Made by a program: the position numbers and the translations under genes. A DNA stretch of 64,000 nt from Tuctoria greenei (lineage: Eukaryota > Streptophyta > Magnoliopsida > Poales > Poaceae), in the NCBI GenBank assembly GCA_036927565.1, contig JAYESD010000002.1, positions 227,809,605-227,873,604 of the forward strand, written 5' to 3'. Numbering within the stretch: position 1 is the first letter of the stretch; every line of letters begins with the position of its first letter. The notes under the pieces were generated by a model. That model saw only the letters and a list, made by a program, of their open reading frames with translations, did not search any database and had not been told where the DNA came from. This document shows, piece after piece, positions 9,791 to 20,943 of the stretch.

Positions 9791-10528
9791 TTAGTTGCGG
9801 CTGATGAGCTTGGTCATTGGTTGTTGACAACTGTTAAACAATCAAAGCTATTCTTGACAACAGTGCTAGAGATGTTTGGTTGTGCTTGTTAAGATACACT
9901 AACAAATCATCCATGGCAATGATGCTAGAAATGGTTTGTTGACACTCATAGATAGTATGGATCTGCAAGCGCATAGATAGCAGAGCTGTAGCATTTCCCT
10001 CAAGTGTATTCTCTAGGGTATCATATTTGTTTAATACCAAATAAAGACTAATGAAGTGTGGCAAAATTATGGATAGAGTAGGATATTCTAGTGAGAGATC
10101 CTGTAAGATGGATAAATAAATTATAGAGATAGTGTGACATACACCTAAGCAATCAATTGTAAGAGATAAAATGGTCCTAGTGAGGGTTAAACTAAGAAAA
10201 TGGTTGCTCCCACTGCGCTCTTACTATACATATGCATAGCATAAGAATGTACATATGAATGTGTCACTGGTGAATACTAGGGCTTAGTGGTCTAACAAAT
10301 TGGGCACGAGTTTACTTTTGGCAATACTAATGAGATTCACGCTAAGAGCATGTGACATAGCCGAACTTGGGAGGATACAAAGGACGAATAGAGCTGTCAC
10401 CACCTGTCGCCTACCCCTGCAACCCATGAACTTATGAGACATCCAACGCTACTTAACTATCCAAGAACCACACTTACATGTTAAGAAAATACCTTAAAGG
10501 CTCGGGTACAATTATCACTCTAAGTCAA
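9791..10528. other. intergenic DNA without recognisable features
   Basis: AT-rich single-copy-looking sequence. Open frames are short and show no domain. I see no terminal repeat, LTR edge or RNA gene here. Confidence 0.5.
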
Positions 10529-11368
10529 TGATGTCGGTACCCTGTGTATCGGGTACCCCAGGGTACTGCAAGAAAAGCTGAAGAGTTCCTACGTCTGAGA
10601 TGAAGATCTCCGAAGACAACACACGTCTCACAGCATTGGGCCCGCATCCCTCGTTTGGGTAGCTCCAGTACTTCTACGTGTCCAGTGGGACTGAGTCTAC
10701 CCCCCTTCACAGGGAAGCTCCGATCTTGCCACGTGTCTGGCAGCCCCGGACGTAACCCACAATAGAGGGAAGCTATGGTGCCGCCACATGTCAAGTGGCT
10801 CCGGACCTACTTCCTCGCACATGGAAGCTCTAGTGCTGCCACGTGTTATACCTCTGGAGCTTCGCCAGCAACGACTATAGGATCTTCAACGGCAGGAACA
10901 TTCAAGAGGCTATTAAAACAACTGTTACAAGACCTGATTAATGTGTCATTAATTCAGCATTAATGACACACGATTAGAGGACCATTATAGTACCGATAAC
11001 GCTGCCATTAAGGTGCGTTATCACACTGTTAATCATGATTAATACATGTAGATCGTGTATTAGGTAATTGAATACCGCGGGAGCCACATGTCGGGCCAGA
11101 CAATCCCTGTAATGGCCGGCCCTTAGCATATAAAAGGGCTGAGCCGCACGGTAGAAAGGCAAGCCCAACTAAGTCAACTCAAGTACACTCTCATACAGTC
11201 AACAAACACCCCGTGGAGTAGGGTATTACGCTCAGGCGGACCGAACCACGTAAAAACTCCATGTGTTACCGTCTCGTTCACAATATCATGCGCGCCCCAA
11301 CCGAATACGAACCTCCGCGGACTATGCTTTAGTAGTACCGGGGAAAGTATTGTAGCAACATTTCAACA
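10529..11368 (+). repeat. 5' LTR of the Tat element
   Basis: The start TGATGTCGGTACCC and the end TTTCAACA are followed by the TTTGGCGCGCCAGG block that marks the interior of many grass Gypsy elements. The U3 part contains degenerate repeats of an AAGCTC...TGCCACGTGT unit (about 10660-10850). A TATA box at 11129 supports the plus orientation. The exact first base is uncertain by a few nucleotides. Confidence 0.8.
11129..11136 (+). promoter_or_regulatory. TATA box of the Tat LTR
   Basis: TATAAAAG followed by GGCTGAGCC lies about 240 bp before the LTR end, the expected place for the U3/R core promoter. Confidence 0.65.
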
Positions 11369-11391
11369 TTTGGCGCGCCAGGTAGGGAGGC
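11369..11391 (+). other. primer-binding region of the Tat element
   Basis: TTTGGCGCGCCAGGTAGG directly follows the LTR. This motif is common just inside the 5' LTR of grass Gypsy elements. I do not assign the primer tRNA. Confidence 0.6.
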
Positions 11392-11406
11392 GCCTGAGAT
11401 TTCGAG

Positions 11407-12460
11407 ATGGTGAATTCCATCGCAGGATCGTCCACAGCGACACTGAGCAGCCTGCTTGAGAAAATCCCTCCAACATGCTGCAGCCGGCGAATGATGTTGT
11501 CCCGACAGGTGTTTCACCACAACCACCACCACCACCATCACTGCAAGATGGTGTCTTTGCGTCGGTCACTACATCGACGAACAACCCATAGAATGCGCTG
11601 AATGTAGCGCATACTCTTCTACAGCGTCCACCTGCACCTAGAGCCCCTTAGGGTGCGATGGAACAGTGGCGTATTGATGTGCAGCATCTGGATGCAGCCG
11701 CGACCAATGACATCAGTAACCAAGGTTCGCCCCCTGTTGCGTAGGAACCTTCAAGAAACAGGACCTTGTCTGTTAGACTTGGTCCTCAAGTGTCACAACA
11801 CTGAGTTGGACCTGTTCACCGTACAACAGAAGTTGGGAGAGTCACTGCGATCGTTCATCTAGCGGTTTTCTCAAGTACGGAACACAATCATTTTAATATC
11901 CAATGCTTCTGTCATCGTTGAATTTTGACAAGGGGTTAGAGATAAAAAGATGCTGCAGAAGCTGGCAACGAAAGAAGTCAGCAACGTCACAAAGCTCTTC
12001 AGCCTAGCCGACAAATGTTCTAGGGCTGTGGAGGGCCAGGAGATGCACTCCAAACCAGCTCCGTAGGCTGGTAAAAACTCCTCAAGGACTAAAGCCGATG
12101 CCTCTGGCAGCGGAAAAAAGAAGAAAAAGTCCAATGACAAGAAGAAGCCGTCGGCCGACATTCTACTGCTGCTGCTGCTGCAACTGTAGCTCTGGGTGGC
12201 CGGGGGCCATGCCCCAAAAAACATTCTCGAGCATCAACTGAAGTCGGCGACAATCAATAGTTGTGGTGTTCGATTCATGAAATGGACACCCACAATCTTG
12301 AAGATTGTCGCGAGGTCCAGCACCTTGTTGAATGCTTCAATAAGCAACGAGAAGAAGCTCCTTTTCGCCAATGGGAAGGAAAGTAGTAGGTCGATGAAGC
12401 TCCGGCTGATTAGGAGCTCGGCTTCCAGGACCCCAAGAAGGTCTTGAAGGCCATCTACAA
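11407..12460 (+). pseudogene. Tat gag relic
   Basis: The gag region lies between the primer-binding site and the protease. Only fragments of open frame remain. It holds a His-rich stretch coded by CAC/CAT repeats near 11516-11550 and a Lys/Ser-rich piece near 12105-12150. No intact zinc knuckle is visible. Stops and shifts are frequent, so the protein is not made. Identification rests mainly on position. Confidence 0.55.
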
Positions 12461-12468
12461 CACCGTCG

Positions 12469-12939
12469 ATGATGACTCTAATGCTTCCGACAATGAGCGT
12501 CGAAAGACTCCATACGATATATGGAGGGTCGTGCAATATTACCTCTCGGTGCATCCTCAAGACCATGCGCCGGGAGATGGCTGCCGCAGCTCCCACCGCT
12601 AGGGTAGAACCCCATCGGAAGTGGATGAACACTCCCATCACTTTTGATGCTTCATATTGCCCAAGAAACATGATCGAAGCTGGTCAACTGCCGTTGATGA
12701 TTTCTCCTACTATCAACAACGTCCAGCTCTATCATGTCTTGGTAGATGGAGGCGCGACACTCAACCCCCTGAGCTATGATGCGTTCGTGAAGATCCAGCT
12801 CAAACTCTCAGACCTTCGCTCCCCACGTCCCTTCTTCGTGGTAGGTCCAGGAGCTATCTCTCCTCCGGGTCAATTACACTCCCGGCGACCTTCGGGACCC
12901 GGGAGAGTTACAGGACCAAGAAGCTGGTCTTCGATGTAG
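12469..12939 (+). pseudogene. Tat aspartic protease relic
   Basis: The frame contains VLVDGGATLNPLSYDAF (near 12740-12785), which matches the D-[ST]-G-type protease motif of Gypsy elements, except that the residue after Asp is Gly instead of Ser or Thr. The preceding MNTPITFDASYCPRNM and following VVGPG are typical of this segment. The frame then shifts: the later piece at 12996-13178 continues in another frame. Confidence 0.65.
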
Positions 12940-13439
12940 CGCACGTCAGTGTACCCTTCAACACCATCCTAGGTAGGCCAGCCCTTTATAGGTTTATGGT
13001 TGTAGTCCAATATGGCTACTTGGTGTTGAAGATGACGACACCTTCAGGCGTTCTCTGGATCCGCGAGGATCGCACTATGGGAGTCACCGCGCTGGAAGAA
13101 ATCCACGTGCGTGCAATAGCGCAACAGGATAAATCCAACAAGGAGCAAGCTGCTCAACCCCTGAGCACTCGCCACTGAGGCTCAACCTCCGCACCACGTG
13201 TGCAACGAATCGACGACACCAACATTCCCATCAAAGTTGTCCAAATCAATTCTGATGCCACCTAGACCACCCGCATATCAGGAGGTATAGACAACAAATA
13301 GGAACTCGTGCTCATCACTTTCCTCTAAGCGAATGTCGACGTGTTTGCATGGCAACCGTCACAGATGCCTGGGATCCCTAGGGAGGTGATTGAGCACTGC
13401 CTAAAGATATATCCCAATGCATGACCAATACACCAGAAG

Positions 13440-14533
13440 CTCTGGAAGTAATCAGTTGAGCGACAGAACTTCATCAGACAAGAAACCAAGAAGCTGGTCA
13501 AAGCTGGTTTCATCCTAGAGGTTCATCATCCATGATGGCTGGCAAACCCAGTCGTTGTACCCAAGGCCGGCAGGAAGCTTCGGATATGTATCGACTACAC
13601 CACCTTGAATAAGGCATGTCCAAAAGACCCATTTCCACTGCCTAGGATAGACTAAATAGTGGACTCCACCTCCGGGTGCAAGCTATTGTCTTTCCTATAT
13701 GCATACTCTGGATATCATCATATCCAAATGTCTAGGGAAGATGAAGAGCATACTGCCTTCATAACAGTAGATGGGTTGTATTGTTACACTACCATGCCAT
13801 TTGGTCTCAAAAACACTCCTTCAACTTTTGTGCGAGCCATGCACAAAACATTTGGAGAGCTCATTAGAGACTTGGTGGAGGTCTACGTCGATGACATCAT
13901 CGTGAAGGTGAAGAACAAGGAATCACTCCTTGACAAACTGCAAGCTGTCTTCGACAACCTGCACGTGACATGCACCAAGCTAAACTCGAACAAATGTGTC
14001 TTTAGGGTTAGCTCTGGGAAGCTCCTCGGATTCTTGGTGACTCATCGAGGAATCGAGGCAAATCCAGCGAAGATCAAGGCTATTGAAGATATGCGGCCCC
14101 CATCCCACGTCAAGGATGTCCAAAAGCTAACTGGATGTCTAGCTGCGCTCAGCGGTTCATCTCAAGATTGGCATAATGGGTGCATCCCTTCTTCAAGTTA
14201 TTGAGGAAGTCTGGGCCATTCCATTGGTCCGAAGAAGCAGACAAGGCTTTCCAGGAGCTCAAGCAACTCCTCACCACACTACCAATCTTGGTAGCTCCGG
14301 AGCATGGTGAGCCTCTTTTGCTTTACATTTCGGCAACTACGGAGGTTGTCAACATGGTCCTGGTCGCGGAAAGACGGGATCCATCTCTAGTTCAGAAGTC
14401 CAGATCCTTCCGAGGGGGTCCGTATCCACCTGAGGGCAAGTCTGGGTCCCAACCCCAAGGCACGGATCCTGAAGGAAAGCTGCCCGAAGATCATCCTCTC
14501 TCATACGAGGAAATTCTTACGGTTGTAGAATAA
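13440..14533 (+). pseudogene. Tat reverse transcriptase relic
   Basis: The reading starts with KLVKAGFILEVHHP. It continues through the KLRICIDYTTLNKACPKD block and the substrate motif TMPFGLKNTPSTF to the catalytic VYVDDIIV (near 13882). The thumb and connection segment follows (MHPFFKLLRKSGPFHWSEEA). Stop codons interrupt it at about 13534 and 13652, and a shift occurs near 14190. The YVDD box survives, but the enzyme as a whole cannot be translated. Confidence 0.85.
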
Positions 14534-14807
14534 GTTTCGAACCCCCCTGGGAGGGTCCGAGAAGCACAAGAGGAAGGTTCAGACCCCTCTAGGAGGGTAT
14601 GGGTTGATGAAGAAGAAGCTACGGGCCCTTTCGGGAAGGTCCGGACAGTCCAGGGGCCAGTGTACTTCATCAGCGATGTACTACATGACGTCAAGACTCG
14701 ATACCTTGAGGTGCATAAACTACTCTATGCAGTTGTTATTACCTCAAGGAAGCTTCACCACTACTTCCAAGCATATAAAATATCAGTGGTAACTTCTTAT
14801 CCACTAC

Positions 14808-15412
14808 GTGCCATATTGCATAATCCATATTGCAAAGTGGGCAGTGGAGCTGGCAGAATTCGATCTCAAATTCTTGCCTCGACATGCTATCAAGAGTCAG
14901 GCATTGGCGGTCTTCGTAGCAGGGTGGACCCCTTATTCGACAAATATAGGGGCCCCCAGTGAGCAGAAGCCGAAACCCAACATCCTAGTCTTCATCGAGC
15001 CCCACTGGACTCTCTACTTTGACGGCTCCGTGCAGAAGCAGGGGTCCAGAGCTGGAATCCTTCTCCTCGCTCCGACCAGAGAGAAGGTCAAGTACATGGT
15101 ACACCTTGACTTCAAGGCAAGCAACAACATGGCTGAGTATGAAGCTCTCATCTATGGGCTCAAGGTGGCGCTATCTTATGGCATCAAGCAGTTAATGGTA
15201 AAGGGTGACTCGCAACTCATCATCAAACAACTCAAAGGTGAATGCAGTTGCAACAACCCTCAACTCGTTGCTTACCTCCTTGAATTCCAGAAGCTGTAGA
15301 AGGACTTCCACGTCCTGGAACTCTGCCATGTCCAACGTCTCAACAACGCTGAAGCTGATGAGCTCTCGACGAAAGCTTCAACCGGAGCTCAAGCTCCCGA
15401 CTGAGTTTTAGT
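14808..15412 (+). pseudogene. Tat archaeal-type RNase H relic
   Basis: The open piece at 14808-15299 contains LYFDGSVQKQGSRAG, NNMAEYEALIYGLKVAL and VKGDSQLIIKQLKG. These supply the acidic residues of an RNase H of the archaeal type, which Tat elements carry in addition to the first RNase H. A stop follows QKL at 15297, and the homologous reading continues to about 15400. The LTR and integrase neighbours confirm the family. Confidence 0.8.
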
Positions 15413-15599
15413 CAGGAGATTGGCAAGACCCATCGCTCAGCCTGCCGAACTGAGTGAAGGGGGCGAGACCAGTACCTAGAAGCTTTCGGTCTCGGTGGCT
15501 CTGTTACCATGGCGACCACCAAGGATCATAGGCACTGTAGGAAGCTCCGAGCAACCCAGCACGCAAGATCTGGAAGCTCAAGTTATCTCCGATGCATGG

Positions 15600-16816
15600 A
15601 TCTCGGAGATCCGAAGCTACTTGACAGACAACATCATTCCGAAAGACAGTGCTTACGTTGACTGAATCGTCAGATTGGCTAAAAGATACACGCTGGTAGA
15701 AGGGGATATCTACCGGCGTCGTGCCAACGGTGTTCTAATGCGGTGCATTGCTCAGGAAGAAGGCTACGAGCTCCTCGCGAAAATCGATGGAGGCGAGTGT
15801 GGGAACCACACATCCTCCCGCACGCTGGTTGGTAAAGCCTTTCGGCATGGTTTTTTGCTAACCTATAGCACTCCATGATGTAGTTGAGCTGGTAAAAAGT
15901 GTGAACGTGCTAGTTCCACACAAAAAAAATTAACATGCCGGCTCAGTCACTGCAAATGATACCTCCTGCATGGCCATTCGCTATGTGGGGGATGGACATT
16001 TTTGGACCTTCTTCAAAAGACGTCAGTGGTTACAAGTTCCTATACGTCGCCATCAACAAGTTCAAGTGACCGGAAGCTACTCCAATTGTGACAATACACA
16101 AGCAATCTGCTATGAAGTTCTTGAAGTCCATAGTCTGCAGATTTGGAGTTCCGAACAAAGTCATCACTAACAATAGAACCCAACTCACAAGTACAACATT
16201 CCAAGAATATTGTGAAGACCTCGACATACAAGTCAGCTACACATAAGTAGCTCACTCGACAAGTAATGGCCAAGCCGAGAGAGCTAACGCGGAGATATTA
16301 AAAGGACTCAAGACGCGCACATATGAGCTCCTGAAGAAACACGTATCCATCAGAATAGAAGAGCTTCCGTCCGCACTGTGGGCGCGCAGAACAACACTCA
16401 TCCAATCAACTGGAGAGACACCCTTCTTCCTGGTGTACGGAGCTGAAGCGGTCCTTCATCCGGAGATCACTGTGGGGTCACTCTAGGTCCGGACCTTCGA
16501 CTAAGCCGCGCGGGACAAGCTTCGACGTGAAGACCTAGACCTCGTCGATAAGAGATGGTGCCAAGCATCTGTACGGAACACACGATACCGCCAGGCGCTC
16601 TGGTGCTATCATCAAAGGTTCGTGCGCAACCAGCAGCTTGAAGAAGGCGATCTGGAGTTTCAGAGAATACTAACTCGAGAAGGGATGAACAAACTCTACC
16701 CAGGCTGGGAAGGTCCCTTTCGAGTTATTAAAGTTTCTCACCCTGGATGCGTTTGCTTGGCAACAGAGGAATGGACTCCACTTCCCAATCCATGGACCAT
16801 CGAGCACCTCCGTTAG
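15600..16816 (+). pseudogene. Tat integrase relic
   Basis: The zinc-binding part is at about 15670-15900, with YRRRANGVLMRCI and the GECGNH...H region. The catalytic core is at about 15990-16330, with RFGVPNKVITNN, where the second catalytic Asp is Asn, and SNGQAERANAEILKG for the Glu. The C-terminal part ends YPGWEGPFRVIKV and PWTIEHLR at 16816, followed by a stop. Several in-frame stops (for example near 16245 and 16486) and shifts are present. It would have inserted the cDNA, and is now inactive. Confidence 0.8.
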
Positions 16817-16844
16817 TGTGTTTATAAATGGCTAGATTATGGCT

Positions 16845-17627
16845 AAGAGGGATTTGGTTCCCTATTTATAGCTTAACAACAATTTAACAATTGATAAAAT
16901 CTTAGACATGTCCAAGCCAATGGACCCACTGATAATATGGCAAAATTCTTTAGTTTGAATTAGTGTGCAATAGTCGCTTCAGACATGTCCGACTAACATC
17001 GAACAAATCCGAGCTTCCAAGGAGGAGTTTCTTCTTAGAGTTTTCCGGCTTCACACCACTGGACAAGTCTGACACACCTTGGACACGTCCGATTTCTCGC
17101 AAAGAGAATTCAAACATTTCCATGTGCCAGAGAAAATCGAGGATTTTTTCTAAGTGCTGGTAAGTCGAACAAGTCTGTCCTACTACGGACAAATCTAAAA
17201 CTATGCAGAGTGTTTTGTATCATGTCAGGCCCATCTCGGACATATCCGAGTGCCAAAAAAACTTTAAGATTTTTCTAAGTACTGGTAGGTCGGACAAGTT
17301 CGACCTACTTCGGACAAGTCCAAAATCTTGCAGCGGGTTTTCGTACATATTCGAGCCAATGGCTCGGACAAGTCTGAACCAACACTGAAAGCCACTTCTA
17401 AAAACCATCCTAAAGGGTTGAGCTCCCATTTGATTCCCTAAATTCACAAGAGTCGTGTCCCTAGTACAGATTTTTCTATGATAGTACGATGTTTTCCTTT
17501 TTTTTCAAAGAATTTGAATGAATTTTATTTGTCAATAATCTCTATGAGAACTCAACCAAATTAATTAGATCACTAATTGTTTGCCATTAATCATCCAAAA
17601 CCCATAGGGGACCTAGATGAACTTACA
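16845..17627 (-). repeat. 3' LTR remnant of Sirevirus 2
   Basis: The right edge, read on the minus strand, starts TGTAAGTTCATCTAGG directly after a polypurine tract. The segment 16849-16990 matches the 5' LTR copy at 48889-49034. The outer 500 or so bases, which in the other copy run 48364-48888, are missing here. Diverged GGACAAGTC and GGACATGTCC motifs are scattered through it. Confidence 0.75.
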
Positions 17628-17643
17628 ATCTCCCCTTTTTGGT
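17628..17643 (-). other. polypurine tract of Sirevirus 2
   Basis: The minus strand reads AAAAAGGGGAGAT immediately before the 3' LTR, the normal start site for plus-strand DNA synthesis. Confidence 0.75.
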
Positions 17644-18059
17644 GATCGATGACCAACAATAAAGTTTTTGATTTTGACACAATGGGATGTTTTGAGTGTT
17701 GAGTAAGTATGAGTGTATGAGTATGACATTAGAGACAAACTCATACTCACTTAAAATTTGTGGGGGTGTCTATATGCAAAGTGTACGAGTGGTTAAGTTG
17801 TGATGAACATATGACATGATTTTCAATAGAAATGCACAAAGCTCACAAGCAAATCAGTTTGAGGCATAATAAGAAACATCATGACAACATAGTGCACTAG
17901 ACCCAAATAGCATAGAGTATTTTAAGCAAATAGGTTCAAGTACGAGACAATTAATTGACAAAACGATTACAAGTCCAAACATTACAAGCAAATAGGTTCA
18001 AGTACAAGATAATCAAATGACAAAACAATTACAAGTTCACAATCTCCAGTAGACACACA

Positions 18060-18913
18060 CTACGACACAAAGACTAACTTCTGACTCTCTGTTGTCAAGG
18101 TACCAAAAAGGAGAAATTTCACACGAAGTCTACTCCTCGTCATCCTTGTCTTTGTCATCGTCTTCGTTGTTGTAGTCATAGTGCTCATCCTCGTAGTCGC
18201 TCTCTCGGTAGAAGGAGGAAGCAGCTGCGAGTGGAGCACTCGAGGAAGTGCTGATAGTGGGGAAGAAGGCAAGCTCGAGCTCAGAGAGCTTAGGAAACTC
18301 GACCGGGGCCTCATACTTGCTGTCATCGAAGATGGAAGCACCGCAAGTAGGGAGCTGCAGCTGCTCCCATATGGCGTCCAACTCCTACTGGTTCCTCTTG
18401 GAAAGTTCTTCGCCTTTCTGAGAGTTGGTCGGAGAGGATCAGCAAGCTGTGAGCACTTCCTTCAGGATTTTCAGAAGACCTGACAAGCAAGAAGGCTGCT
18501 GAAGAGCCAGAAGGAAAGAAGGAGAACCACGGTCGCGACCAGTGAATTCGGACTGAGTCGGAGGTGCCTCTGAGGAGCTAGGTTGAGAGCTCCTGACTCG
18601 ATGAAGTGCTTCTCAAGGCATATGATGCACAGGCTTCTTGTGTGGCACATCCTTGACAAATATATTCTTCGACACATGCTCAATCATCTTCATGATATAG
18701 GGGGCATAGAAGCAGGACCTAGCCGGATTCTCTGAGGCTAGGTATATCTCATCATAAACATAGTCGAAGATGTTGAATTTGTTGTCTCCTTGAAGCCACT
18801 TGAGTAAGTTCCTTGAGTTGGAGTTGAGTCTATTTGCATCTCTATACTTAGGAGCCAAAGTATTCCTCGTGATGCAGTTAATGACTTGATAGAATGGAAG
18901 GAGTCCACGAGTG
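18060..18913 (-). pseudogene. envelope-like ORF of Sirevirus 2, C-terminal part
   Basis: The minus-strand piece near 18900-18613 contains LLPFYQVINCITRNTLAPKY and IFDYVYDEIYLASENPARSC. It resembles the corresponding region of Sirevirus 1 (RVLRKTIAPKD, VADYIWNDMVNISCTPNR). An acidic tail of DEDHYDYNNEDDDKDK type lies near 18180-18130. The ORF is cut at 18913 by Sirevirus 1 and continues upstream at 41094. The function of this Sirevirus third ORF is not established. Stops and shifts make it non-functional. Confidence 0.7.
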
Positions 18914-20472
18914 TGAATGTGGCCTAGAGGGGGGGGGGGGGTGAATAGGCCTTTTTGATTTTTGTCGGAACCTGCAACACTTAACAACCAGATCAAAACT
19001 CAAGATATCAGACTAGTCTGGTCAAGTGCGGACTAGTCCGATGTGTACTGACTAGGTTAATCAAGTTTGATCGATTAATTTGATTCTACAATGCATGCAG
19101 CGGAAATATACAGTTAATTGAAGTGTTACACGATTATGAACTAGGGTATACCACAAGTCAATTTTATGTTTAAGTTTCAACGTAAAGTAGGCAAGATTGA
19201 ATGAAACCCTAGTTTGATATGATGTATAAGAATGATGAACACAAAGTAAGAACACAAGCAATTTATCCCGTGGTTCGGTTCCCACAGAGGCAACCTACAT
19301 CCACATTGAGGAGTCCACAAAAGGATCGGGTCTTCTCCAATCCTACCCTCATCAGATCGCCATGAAGGCCAATCCTCTTCTCTTATCACAAAGGGTAAAT
19401 GACCAAATTCAAGGGGCCTTCTCACACGTTGAGGGCTCCCCTAGATTAAAATGAAAACTCTACCAAGAACACACTCGAAAGATTACAATGAAAATCACAG
19501 GATTGTGTTAGGGAATCAAACCAAGAGCTCAAGAGTGATGAATCGTGTCTCTCCAATGTTCCAAGGTGTATCCTCAAGGAATTGATCTTTTTGGCTTTTG
19601 ATTTCGTGGAGAGATGTGTTTTTGAGGCTCTTGGGAGGTGTGACGGCACAAGGGTTCGAGAGAGATTAAAGTTGGGCCGTGCACATCTATTTATGTGGGG
19701 TTTCTAAAAGTGACCGTTAGGGTTTAGAAGGATCGGACTAGTCTGTGGTGGACATCGGACTAGTCCGGTGTGCTATGTGTAGCAAACCCTAAGTGTCCCA
19801 AAATATCGGACTAGTCCGGCTAGGAGCGGACTTGTTCGATTTCCCTTCTGGAAATCTTCGGACTAGTCCGATAATCATTGGACTTGTCCATATCAGTGAA
19901 ACCCTAAGTGAATTGGGTGACAAGTCCGCACTTGGAGGACTTGTCCGATTTATGTCAGAAAGTTTTCGTACTAGTCTGTGCCAATTTCGGACTTGTCCGA
20001 TTTAGATCAGAATGATATTGGACTAGTCCGTTGTGTGAACGGACTTGTCCGATTTTGTGCAGCTTGTGAAGTGTTTTGAGGACTAGTCCGCACTGGGGAG
20101 GACTAGTCTGATTCCAGTCAGAGAGATATTGGACTAGTCCGTGGGATATCGGACTTGTCCGATCTTGTGCACGGAGATATCGTACTAGTCCGGTGTCAGT
20201 CGGACTAGTCCGGTCCTGTATAAATTTGTGCAATGTGTGTGTTTATTTGAGTTTGAGCTCTTGAGTTGTGTTTCCTTAATGCAATCCACAAACAATGATC
20301 TACTAAACTTGTTCCTTGAGTTCTTCTCCACATTGCTTCTCATTCTCCCTTTTTTTGGCACTTTGCTTATTTTCACATCAAAACATGTGCTCATCTCAAC
20401 AAAGTGGTTAGGATCTCATTTGCTTGTCATAAATCATCCAAAACCCACAAGGGATTACTAGATGCACTTTCA
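18914..20472 (-). repeat. 3' LTR of Sirevirus 1
   Basis: The plus strand runs from TGAATGTGGCCTAGAGG to GATGCACTTTCA. It matches the other LTR closely, with scattered substitutions by eye. A G-run near 18930-18941 is longer than in the partner. The array of CGGACTAGTCCG-type palindromes occupies 19734-20212. Confidence 0.95.
19734..20212. repeat. CGGACTAGTCCG palindrome array, Sirevirus 1 3' LTR
   Basis: About 20 copies of CGGACTAGTCCG, or variants such as CGGACTTGTCCG and CGGACAAGTCCG, are spaced 20-45 bp apart. Each is a near-perfect 12-bp palindrome. The spacers often carry CAGAGAGAT. In element orientation the array lies in U3 just upstream of the TATA region, so a promoter or enhancer role is plausible. 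Confidence 0.9.
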
Positions 20473-20487
20473 ATCTCCCCCTTTTCG
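20473..20487 (-). other. polypurine tract of Sirevirus 1
   Basis: The minus strand reads GAAAAGGGGGAGAT directly before the 3' LTR start TGAAAGTGCATC. Confidence 0.85.
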
Positions 20488-20875
20488 GTGATCAATGAGA
20501 AACAATTGAGATTTCACAAAATATGACAAAAAGTTGAGATTTTCATAAAGTATGCACATATGAGTTTAAAATACATCAAGCAATGAAAACATGATCCACA
20601 TGTGCATTCTTTATGGTGGGATGCATAACTAAGTGCATTGAAACAATAATCATGAAAAGAATGACATAATTGATATTAATATACCAACAACAAGCATATA
20701 TGTCATTCTAGGAGCAAAATCACAGATTTCAACAATTACTTCTCAAGTAGATCAAGACATTGCATCACAGAACCACAAAATAGCATATTAAACAGTTTAC
20801 AACCCACAAAATAGACAAAAAGCATAAAGGAAGCTCTCTCCTCGCATCCTACAGCTTAAGACCTAAGACCTAAGA

Positions 20876-20901
20876 CTCCCCCTCAATCTCTCCCCCTTTG
20901 G
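20876..20901 (-). other. second polypurine block upstream of the 3' LTR
   Basis: The minus strand carries AAAGGGGGAGAGATTGAGG followed by GGGAG, two purine runs about 400 bp before the LTR and just after the envelope-like ORF. Repeated polypurine tracts in this interval have been reported for Sireviruses. Use as an extra priming site is inferred. Confidence 0.6.
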
Positions 20902-20943
20902 CATCAAGACACCAAAAAGAAGGAGAGGAGGGACCTAAAGTCT

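Larger units (their letters stand above)
10529..16845 (+). mobile_element. decayed Tat-lineage Ty3/Gypsy retrotransposon, lacking its 3' LTR
   Basis: Order on the plus strand is 5' LTR, primer-binding region, gag, protease, reverse transcriptase, archaeal-type RNase H and integrase. The second RNase H type downstream of RT, with sequence such as LYFDGSVQKQGSRAGIL, is typical of the Tat lineage. All coding parts are broken. After the integrase end at 16816 the sequence changes into a truncated Sirevirus LTR, so no 3' LTR is present here. A Tat-like LTR fragment at 49035 may be its remainder. Confidence 0.85.

Noticed and set aside
11503..11560. His-rich stretch in the Tat gag region as a metal-binding motif
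   Set aside because: It is a CAC/CAT microsatellite in a decayed frame with no neighbouring support.
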